Part shown: positions 53,461 through 60,333 of the stretch, in pieces
How the letters are laid out: the number at the start of each line of letters is the position of its first letter
Numbering within the stretch: the first letter of the stretch is position 1
Source: Enhygromyxa salina
GTDB taxonomy: Bacteria > Myxococcota_A > Polyangia > Nannocystales > Nannocystaceae
Direction: 5' to 3'
Assembly (NCBI RefSeq): GCF_002994635.1
Contig: NZ_PVNL01000101.1
Location: 62,001-126,000 of the forward strand
Length of the DNA: 64,000 nucleotides
Translations under genes and position numbers: made by a program
The notes under the pieces: model-generated
Databases searched by the model: none
What the model was told of the DNA's origin: nothing
Seen by the model: the letters and a program-made list of their open reading frames with translations, nothing else

Positions 53461-55158
53461 ATGTCGCTGGTGTGCGGCTCGGCTTGCGTGCGCAACGACA
53501 GCGAGCCACCCGAGCCCGCGCCAGCGCCCGCGCTTCAGCACACGCCGCCGGTCACGGTCGCGCGATTGTGCGAGCAACCACTGCGTGCTTGGGCAGTGCT
53601 CGGCGACGGCGGCACGATCCTCGCACGCACCCGCGGCGCGTGTCTGGGTCGGATCGAGCACCCCGACGACGGCGCGCTCTGGCACTTCGTCGCTCAATTT
53701 CAGCCGCTGCAGCAGCTGCGGCCCAGCTGGGAGCTCCACACCTGGCTCGACGAGCGCGGGCAGCCGCGCCACGCCGAATTTCGCACCGCCGAGCTCGTGA
53801 CCCGCTTCGCGTGGATCGACGGCAAGCTGGTGGTTCGGCGGCTGGGTGATCAGCTGGTCATCAATGACGCCGCTCGGGTCTGGGTGACCCCCGGCCACGG
53901 GGTCTACCTGCGCGAGATGATGCTGCGGCTCGGTGTTGGGGTCGGTGAGCGAGGCATGCACCAGCGTGGGTTCGTGCCCGAGCACGAGATGATCACCGCG
54001 CTGGAGCTGAGCTTCGAGCGGCTCGACGACGACCGGGCGCAGGCGCGAGCTGGGTCGAGCGTGCTCGCGCTGGACGGCGCCGCCGCGGGGCTCGCCGGTT
54101 TGCACATCACCGCGGTGGTGGCTGGCGACGCCCCGATCTACCGGCCGATCTCGGACGACGCGCTGGCGCCGTTGTTGCCGGGCAGCCCGCGACCGAGCTA
54201 CCGCGCGCCCGAGGGGCTGGGTCTGATCCCGGTCGAGATTCCCGGTGCCCAGGGCGAGCCAACGCTGGCCGGCGAGCTGGTGCTGGCCGCTGGGTCCGCG
54301 CAGGAGAACCGACCCGCCGTGCTGTTCGTGGGCGGCGCGGGGCCGCAGGATCGCCACGGCATCGTGCCGCGCAGCCCGATCGACCTTGGCAGTCACGAGC
54401 TGCAGGACTTGCTCGCGGCCGCTGGTTTTGCGCTGCTGCGCGTCGATGATCGCGGGGTTGGTCGCAGCGGGATCGGAGATGATCCGAACCCTGGGTTCGC
54501 GGCGTTGGTCGACGACGGGCGTCGGGCCCTCGCCGCGCTCGCGGCTCAGCATCAGGTTGACCCCGAGCGCATCATCATCATCGGACACGGCGAGGGTGCC
54601 CTGGTCGCCAGCATCCTCGCCGCCGAGGGCACCCGCGCGCGCGGCCGCAAGCGCAAGGTCGCGGGGCTGGTGCTGCTCGCCGGGCCCGGTCGAAATTTGC
54701 GGGAGCTCGTCTATGACGAGATCCGGGCCTCGCTCGCCGGGCGGCGTGAGGGCGAGGTCCGCGTCGCGGTCGATCGAGCGCAGCGGGTTCATGACGCCGC
54801 GCTCGCCGGTGAGGATCTGCCCGCGAGCAGCGAGGGGGCGCGCGCGTGGATGGTCGAGGCGTTCGCCGAAGACCCGCTCGCGCGGCTGGCCAAGGTTCGT
54901 GCGCCGATCTTGGCGCTGCAGGGCGGTAAGGACTTTCAGGTCAGCCCCGAGCGAGACTTTGCGGTGATCCGCGAGTGGGTCGAGCAGCGCGGGGCGAAGG
55001 GCAGCGCGACGGAGCTGTTTGAGGAGCTCGATCATCTGTTCAAGCGCGAGCTCGGGGTGTCGACGCCGGGGCACTACGCGGATCTGCGGCGGCGCGTGGA
55101 TGGGGCGATGATCGAGCGGGTCGTGAGCTGGTCGCTCGCGCGCGTGGGTGGCTCGTAG
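53461..55158 (+). CDS. Alpha/beta-hydrolase-fold lipoprotein lacking the nucleophile Ser
   Basis: 565 residues from the ATG at 53461; a TTG at 53419 would give a complete lipoprotein signal (…ALVMSLVCGSAC). A beta-rich N-terminal part (to about 250) precedes a hydrolase fold: RPAVLFVGGAGPQDRHG (oxyanion), RVDDRGVGRSG, nucleophile elbow IIIIGHGEGALVAS, acid in LALQGGKDFQV (Asp about 490) and His in EELDHLF (about 525). In related esterases the elbow is GHSEG; here the Ser codon is GGC (Gly376), so the normal catalytic triad is incomplete. Either the activity is lost or another residue serves. Divergent from aroB. Confidence 0.85.
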   Translation: MSLVCGSACVRNDSEPPEPAPAPALQHTPPVTVARLCEQPLRAWAVLGDGGTILARTRGACLGRIEHPDDGALWHFVAQFQPLQQLRPSWELHTWLDERGQPRHAEFRTAELVTRFAWIDGKLVVRRLGDQLVINDAARVWVTPGHGVYLREMMLRLGVGVGERGMHQRGFVPEHEMITALELSFERLDDDRAQARAGSSVLALDGAAAGLAGLHITAVVAGDAPIYRPISDDALAPLLPGSPRPSYRAPEGLGLIPVEIPGAQGEPTLAGELVLAAGSAQENRPAVLFVGGAGPQDRHGIVPRSPIDLGSHELQDLLAAAGFALLRVDDRGVGRSGIGDDPNPGFAALVDDGRRALAALAAQHQVDPERIIIIGHGEGALVASILAAEGTRARGRKRKVAGLVLLAGPGRNLRELVYDEIRASLAGRREGEVRVAVDRAQRVHDAALAGEDLPASSEGARAWMVEAFAEDPLARLAKVRAPILALQGGKDFQVSPERDFAVIREWVEQRGAKGSATELFEELDHLFKRELGVSTPGHYADLRRRVDGAMIERVVSWSLARVGGS

Positions 55159-55461
55159 GTTTGGGGTCTGTTTCGCCCGGAAGTTTGACGTCGAGGTCGA
55201 GTGAGGGAATTGCGGCCTCTCGGCGTGTCGCACCATTTCCCCGCCGAGGCTCGACGGGTCGGTCAGGGGCTCCGGTGGTCGACGCAGTGCGTCGGGTCCG
55301 GCACGAACTCGTCGAGCGGAGTCGTGGCCCAGCCGAGATCTGTCCGTCTAGCCATCATCGTTCGGGCCCTCGATCGCCACGGGGTCGTATCCGTGGGGAT
55401 CGGATCATTCCCGCGCAGTGGCCTTGTCGCTGGACAGAGGACGGGCGGTAATCTTGTCGGC
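55159..55461. other. Intergenic region
   Basis: 303 bp. The frame of the next gene stays open back to 55201 (GTG) but that part has no protein-like features and no good ribosome-binding site. No terminator, promoter or repeat was recognised. Confidence 0.4.
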
Positions 55462-55869
55462 GTGACTGAGCAAGTCCCCCACATCCTCGTCAACGAGCAC
55501 ACCCGCGTAAACCTGAAAGGGCTACGGCTCGAGCGGATCATCCGCGGTGATCCCTCCAGCAACCACGGTTGGGGCGAGGAGTATGGATTCGAGAACCGGC
55601 CAGACGTCCCACACGACAATGAGGTCGCCACGAGCTGCTACCGCGGATACGTGGCGACGTTCCGTCTGCGCACCAACGGCACCCTGCACCTCACGCGCTA
55701 CACATACTGGCCGGACGGCAAGGAGACGTCCGTGACGGTGAAAGAGCAGCTCTCCGGCGACTTTTGGATGGTCATGACTCGGGAGTTCTTTGGCCCGAGG
55801 ACCTATGTGCCCTTTCACGTGGGAGAGATCGTCGAGGATCGAGCGGTCTGGAGGGACACGGAATCATGA
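55462..55869 (+). CDS. Hypothetical protein, unknown family
   Basis: 135 residues from a GTG (VTEQVPHILVNEHTRVNLKG). No signal peptide or membrane helix. It is rich in aromatic and charged residues in strand-like segments (SCYRGYVATFRLRTNGTLHLTRYTYWPDGK, DFWMVMTREFFGPRTYVPF), compatible with a small beta sandwich or barrel such as immunity or antitoxin-like proteins, but this is only a resemblance. A possible second frame (55866) overlaps its stop. Confidence 0.65.
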   Translation: MTEQVPHILVNEHTRVNLKGLRLERIIRGDPSSNHGWGEEYGFENRPDVPHDNEVATSCYRGYVATFRLRTNGTLHLTRYTYWPDGKETSVTVKEQLSGDFWMVMTREFFGPRTYVPFHVGEIVEDRAVWRDTES

Positions 55870-56339
55870 GTCGCCGTCGCGATCGCGGTCGTGACTCCGA
55901 AACTGATCGGCGCTCCAAAGCCAGAAGGATTTGGCCGCTCGACCCAAACAAACGACCCTCTCCCCGTGAGCTCCCACCGGAGCGCCCCAATACCACGTCG
56001 CGTCCTCAGGACGACTCGCCCAACCCCACGCCGGGGTGCCAGCAAGGTCGATCCCCACGCAGCTCGGCCAGCTGCGCCAGGCGATCCAACGCCCCGAGCC
56101 CAACCTCCACGCAGCGCTGCTCGGCCAACTTCTTATCGGCCTCCGCGATGAACGTATCGTGCACACGGTTCGCATACGCAGCGCAAACAGCCCCCGCCCG
56201 GAACCCACGCAGCGCCGCCAGGGTCAGCAGCGCCGAGGTCTCCATCTCCAGGTTCGTGACCCCCTGCCGCGCCAGCTTGGCCTCGAGGTCGAGCTCGCGC
56301 GGCGGAAACCCAGGCAGCTCGCGGCCTTGCGCACCATAG
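55866..56339 (+). CDS. Doubtful ORF overlapping the preceding stop
   Basis: A 157-codon frame starts with an ATG that overlaps the TGA of the gene at 55462 (ATGA). Its first 50 residues are strongly basic (MSRRRDRGRDSETDRRSKAR...). From 56006 it runs antisense to the end of the nucleoside phosphorylase gene and loses protein-like character there. It may be a short basic protein whose real end was lost, or chance. Confidence 0.22.
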   Translation: MSRRRDRGRDSETDRRSKARRIWPLDPNKRPSPRELPPERPNTTSRPQDDSPNPTPGCQQGRSPRSSASCARRSNAPSPTSTQRCSANFLSASAMNVSCTRFAYAAQTAPARNPRSAARVSSAEVSISRFVTPCRASLASRSSSRGGNPGSSRPCAP

Positions 56340-56860
56340 AACCCCGGCGCGGTCGCGGTGATCCCCAAATGATGCGGCGCGCCGAGATCTTCGGCCGCCC
56401 ACAGCAGCGCGATCGTAGCTTCAGGATGCGCGACCGCGGGAAACCCCGGACCAACGAACGCGAGCGTGGTCTCCTCGAGCCGGTAGGCGGCCTTCGTGAT
56501 GACCAGATCCCCCAGGCCGATCCCAGCCTGCAGCACGCCGCAGCTGCCCGCGCGGACGATCGCGATCTTGGTCGGATCCTCGAACAGCTGGCACAGCTCG
56601 ACGACCGCGATCTCGGTGTTCGCGGCGCCCATGCCCGTGCCCATCACGCTCATCGGCCGACCGCGATAGCGGCCGGTGTAGGTCACATACTCGCGCTCGG
56701 AGATAGGGTCGGCGTAGGACTCGAAGAACGCCTCGGCGACGCGCTTGGCCCGGGACGGATCGCCGACCAACAAGATCGAGGGCGCGACCTCACCGGGGCG
56801 CACGCCGATGTGATACTGGCGGTCGTCTGCGCTGCGCGGGGCGTTGGCCGTGCCGGACAT
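56006..56860 (-). CDS. Uridine/nucleoside phosphorylase (PNP_UDP_1 family)
   Basis: 284 residues from the ATG at 56858-56860. Family marks are YHIGVRPGEVAPSILLVGDPSRAKRVAE (phosphate loop), GTGMGAANTEIAVVELCQL, IVRAGSCGVLQAGIGLGDLVI and NLEMETSALLTLAAL (the Met-Glu ribose-binding pair). The enzymes split nucleosides with phosphate for salvage. The sequence is nearest to uridine-phosphorylase-like members; base specificity is not certain. The C-terminal 25 residues (RGDRPCWHPGVGLGESS) are unusual and overlap a doubtful plus-strand frame. Confidence 0.92.
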   Translation of the reverse strand: MSGTANAPRSADDRQYHIGVRPGEVAPSILLVGDPSRAKRVAEAFFESYADPISEREYVTYTGRYRGRPMSVMGTGMGAANTEIAVVELCQLFEDPTKIAIVRAGSCGVLQAGIGLGDLVITKAAYRLEETTLAFVGPGFPAVAHPEATIALLWAAEDLGAPHHLGITATAPGFYGAQGRELPGFPPRELDLEAKLARQGVTNLEMETSALLTLAALRGFRAGAVCAAYANRVHDTFIAEADKKLAEQRCVEVGLGALDRLAQLAELRGDRPCWHPGVGLGESS

Positions 56861-56951
56861 ACCCCGACTGTAGAGCGCACAGCGGTAGGCTGTCACGCGC
56901 ACACTTGGACGAGGGCAGCGCAGGGTCGTGGCGCAGCTGCGGGCAGCCGCT

Positions 56952-58058
56952 TCAGTCCAGCGCAGTGAGCAGCAGCCCCTCGAAGCTCGGCCGGCTCGTG
57001 AACGAGGCGACCAGCCGCTCCACGTGGGCGCGCACGTCCGGCTCGCGGGCGAGCGCACCCACCAGCGCGGCGGCCTCACGCGCGACCACGGGCTCGGCGA
57101 GCAACTCATCGAGCGCGCGCGCGAACGCGGCCTCGTCGAACGTGGGCGCGAGCGCGAGCGCGAACAGCTGCTCACAGCGCTCGCGCAGCTGCTCGTCCGT
57201 CAACATCCGCGCGAGCGCTGCGGCGAGCAGCTGGGCGGTCCGCTCGTGATCCAGGATCTGCGCGACCACGTCGAGGCCCGACCCGGGCTCGTCGTGCTCA
57301 GCGTTCAGCGCGAGCAGCAGCGGACCCACGCGAGCCGGGTCCGCCAGCCGCCGCTCGAGGCGAGCCTGAACCGCGGCGGGCTCCCGCCCAAGTCGCTCCC
57401 GCAGCTTCACACCGAAGCTCGGATCCTCGAGCCGCGAGACCACGCCAGCCGCGATCGCCGAGGCCCCGCCCGCGTCGGCGATGAACGCCCGCGCGAGCGG
57501 TGGATCCATCGCCCGCAGCCGGGCTCGCAGCTGGGTCTCGAGCTGCGTGGCCAGCTCCGGCCGGGTCAGCCGCGCGTTCACGAAGCTCACCAAGCCCTCG
57601 CTCAGCGCCGCGGCGTCGAGCTCGGGGTTCTGGCGTGCGTAGTCGATCAGCGCCGAGCGCATCGCGGGGCTGTCCTGCAGCCGAGCGAACAGCTGATCGG
57701 CGGCGCGGGTCAGCTCGGGGTCGTCGGCGACCCGCGCGAGCAGGCGCTCGATCGCGGCCTGCGATTCGGGCTGCTCGAGCTGCGCGGCCAGGCCCAAGCC
57801 CTGCGCCACCACGGGGTCGCTCGCGGCGAGCTCGAGCCCATCCACGACGCTGGCCCGAACCGCGCCCGTATCGAGGCCGAGATCGGCGTCGGGCGGGTGC
57901 TCACGGGCAGAGCTCGACTCGGCATCGGTCTGTGGCTGCCGACCCCGCTCGCACCCGAGGCCCACCAGCGCCACGCCGATCGCCAGGCCCACCCACACGC
58001 GGCGCGACGGCTCGAGCGCTCGCTCGCGTCGTATGCCTACTCGCGCCGGCAACGACAC
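56952..58058 (-). CDS. Alpha-helical lipoprotein
   Basis: 368 residues from a GTG at 58058; a TTG start at 58106 is possible. Basic N-terminus (RRERALEPSRR), hydrophobic VWVGLAIGVALVGLGC with a lipobox Cys. The mature part is almost wholly helical and Ala/Leu/Glu-rich, with repeated ARL/LARLADDPEL-type pairs (AAIERLLARVADDPELTRAA, LARMLTDEQLRERCEQLFAL, ALDELLAEPVVAREAAALVG). This may be a HEAT/ARM-like solenoid in the periplasm. No known family. It follows the propeller lipoprotein divergently. Confidence 0.8.
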   Translation of the reverse strand: MSLPARVGIRRERALEPSRRVWVGLAIGVALVGLGCERGRQPQTDAESSSAREHPPDADLGLDTGAVRASVVDGLELAASDPVVAQGLGLAAQLEQPESQAAIERLLARVADDPELTRAADQLFARLQDSPAMRSALIDYARQNPELDAAALSEGLVSFVNARLTRPELATQLETQLRARLRAMDPPLARAFIADAGGASAIAAGVVSRLEDPSFGVKLRERLGREPAAVQARLERRLADPARVGPLLLALNAEHDEPGSGLDVVAQILDHERTAQLLAAALARMLTDEQLRERCEQLFALALAPTFDEAAFARALDELLAEPVVAREAAALVGALAREPDVRAHVERLVASFTSRPSFEGLLLTALD

Positions 58059-58236
58059 CTGACCGCGACACCCCAGGCCGAGACCCGCATGCTCGCAGCC
58101 TATCAAGCCTGCGTATCCGCCACCAATTCCTCACGCCGCGCGTGCCAAACAGAAATTCACGCACGCGCCATTGCCCGGGTGCTCGCGGGCGATCCCCTGT
58201 CGATGAGATCGCGTGGTTTCGTGGTACCCATGATCC

Positions 58237-59559
58237 ATGTTCGGACGCTCGATTGGGTTGGCGACGTCGTCGTGCGTCGCCTCGGTCTGCCTCGTGGTCG
58301 CGTGCGGCGGCGATGATCAGCGCGCGGAGACCTTCGGCAGCGACGGCGTCAACAGCCTCACGTCGTTTGGTGACACGGCCACCGAGTCTGGTGAGAGCGA
58401 CGGCAGCGACGATCCCAGCGGTGACGGCGACGGCGATCCCAGCGGCGATGGCGACGGCGAGGCCTGCGGTGAAGCCGGCACCGAGGTCGATCGCTTCATC
58501 TGGATCGCCAATTCCGGCGAGGGCACGGTGTCCAAGATCGACACCGACAATGGCGTGGAGCTCGGCCGCTACATCGTCCGCCCCGACAGCGCCGGGAGCC
58601 CGTCGCGGACCTCGGTCAACCGCCGCGGCGACGTGGCCGTGGCCAACCGGCTCGGCGGCGTGACCATGATCCGCGCGAGCGAAGCAGACTGCGTCGAGCA
58701 AAACGGCACGCCCGGGATCCAGACCAGCACTGGGGCCGGCGACGTGCTCGCGTGGGGCCAGGACGAGTGCGTGGCCTGGCACACGCCGCTCCCCCACGGC
58801 GACAACCGCCCGGTCGCCTGGACCGCCGGGTACGCCGACCCCGACACCTGTGACTGGTACGATCTCGACGTGTGGACGGCCTGGTCCGACGGTGCGCTCG
58901 GCACCGCCGCGGTCGCGCTGCTCGACGGCGACGACGGCACGATCATCCAACAAGTCGCGATCCCAGATCTGCCCGAGTCGTGGCCGGGTTGGTTCGGCTT
59001 CTACGGGGGCGCCGTCGACAGCGACGACAACATGTGGCTCTCGCAGCTGCAGGGCGGCTGGCTGGTAAAAGTTTCGCGCAGCGACTTCAGCTACACGCCC
59101 TACACCGTGCCCCCGGAGGGCGGCTACGGCATGACCGTCACCCCCGATGGCTACGTGTGGCTGTGCGGCCGCTCGACCCACCGGCTCAATCCGGCCAGCG
59201 GGATGTGGACATCGGTCGGACACTTCGTCGAGCCCGACTCCATCCACACGGGCGGCTGCATGGGCGACGGTGAGGACCTGCTGTGGCGCGGCGCCTATGG
59301 CCAGATCATGGCGATCGACACCGAGACCCTCACGGTCGCCAAGCAGATCAACGTGGCCCAGCCCGACGACGACTTCATCTGGGGCGTGGCCGTGGACTTC
59401 GACGGGTTCGTGTGGGCGATTCCACGCAACGGGACCCGGGCCTACAAGGTCTCGCCCGAGACCGAGTCCGTGGCCTTGACCGTGGACGGCTTGGTGGCGG
59501 CGTACACCTACTCGGACATGACCGGTTTCGCGCTCTCTGGCGTCGGCGCGATCCCGTAG
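58237..59559 (+). CDS. Lipoprotein with Gly-Asp linker and Vgb-like beta-propeller
   Basis: 440 residues. The signal peptide ends LVVACGG (Cys23). A short Ser/Gly-Asp linker runs to about 80 (SGDGDGDPSGDGDG). The propeller (about 84-440) shows repeated blades RFIWIANSGEGTVSKIDTDNG, MWLSQLQGGWLVKVSRSD, GYVWLCGRSTHRLNPASG and FVWAIPRNGTRAYKVSPETE, similar to virginiamycin-B-lyase/NHL-type propellers. Not a lyase on this evidence; likely a binding protein. 110 bp before the ECF sigma gene. Confidence 0.85.
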   Translation: MFGRSIGLATSSCVASVCLVVACGGDDQRAETFGSDGVNSLTSFGDTATESGESDGSDDPSGDGDGDPSGDGDGEACGEAGTEVDRFIWIANSGEGTVSKIDTDNGVELGRYIVRPDSAGSPSRTSVNRRGDVAVANRLGGVTMIRASEADCVEQNGTPGIQTSTGAGDVLAWGQDECVAWHTPLPHGDNRPVAWTAGYADPDTCDWYDLDVWTAWSDGALGTAAVALLDGDDGTIIQQVAIPDLPESWPGWFGFYGGAVDSDDNMWLSQLQGGWLVKVSRSDFSYTPYTVPPEGGYGMTVTPDGYVWLCGRSTHRLNPASGMWTSVGHFVEPDSIHTGGCMGDGEDLLWRGAYGQIMAIDTETLTVAKQINVAQPDDDFIWGVAVDFDGFVWAIPRNGTRAYKVSPETESVALTVDGLVAAYTYSDMTGFALSGVGAIP

Positions 59560-59669
59560 GCGGTGCTGGACAGCGCCGAGTTCTCGTGACTCGCGCGCTT
59601 CATGTCAACCGCCCCTCGTGCGATTGCGATCATCTCCACTGGCGCCCAGGCTTGCTATCATCGCCCGAG

Positions 59670-60326
59670 GTGACCACGGAGTGGGAACGAGACGCCGCGT
59701 TGCTCGACGCTTGGCGCGACGGCGACGGCCAGGCGGGGGAACAGCTGTTCGATCTCCACGCTGACGCCGTCGCCCGGTTCTTCGAGAACAAGATCCGCGA
59801 GGGCGCCGAGGACCTGACGCAAGCGACATTTCTGCGCCTGATCGAAGGCCAGGCTCGGATCCGCGAGGGCATCGCGTTTCGGGCGTTCTTGCTGGGCATC
59901 GCGCGCAACGTGTTTCGCGAGCACCTGCGCGCGCTGGCCCGCGGGCGCAAGATTGATCCCGAGGTCGAGTCCATGGCCGAGCTCGCCCCCGGCCCCACGA
60001 CCGTCGCCAGCAACAAACAAGAGCAGCGGCTGCTGCTCGAGGCCCTGCGGCGCCTGCCGGTCGACGTCCAGATGATCCTCGAGCTCCACTACTGGGAGGA
60101 GCTCAAGACCGACGACATCGCGTCGATCATGGACCAGGTCCCGTCGACCATGCGCGGCAATTTGGTCAAGGCCCGCAAGCGACTCCGCGCCGTCATGGCC
60201 GAGATCGCGGCGTCGCCCGAGCTGCTGTCCAGCACCCTCGAGGGCCTCGACGGCTGGGCGGCCGAGCTGCGCGAGCTGTTGGGCGAACATCTGGGCAACC
60301 ACCTGGGTGACCCGCTCACGACATGA
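59670..60326 (+). CDS. ECF-type RNA polymerase sigma factor paired with a Ser/Thr kinase
   Basis: 218 residues from a GTG (VTTEWERDAALLDAWRDGD) preceded by GAGG-like bases. Region 2 includes AGEQLFDLHADAVARFFENK and DLTQATFLRLIEG; region 4 includes LRRLPVDVQMILELHYWEELKTDDIASIMDQVPSTMRGNLVKARKR (in parts). A C-terminal tail of about 30 residues is extra. No anti-sigma gene follows; the stop overlaps an in-frame GTG and the kinase gene begins 7 bp later, the arrangement seen in ECF groups controlled by Ser/Thr kinases. Confidence 0.9.
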   Translation: MTTEWERDAALLDAWRDGDGQAGEQLFDLHADAVARFFENKIREGAEDLTQATFLRLIEGQARIREGIAFRAFLLGIARNVFREHLRALARGRKIDPEVESMAELAPGPTTVASNKQEQRLLLEALRRLPVDVQMILELHYWEELKTDDIASIMDQVPSTMRGNLVKARKRLRAVMAEIAASPELLSSTLEGLDGWAAELRELLGEHLGNHLGDPLTT

Positions 60327-60333
60327 GGCCGCG

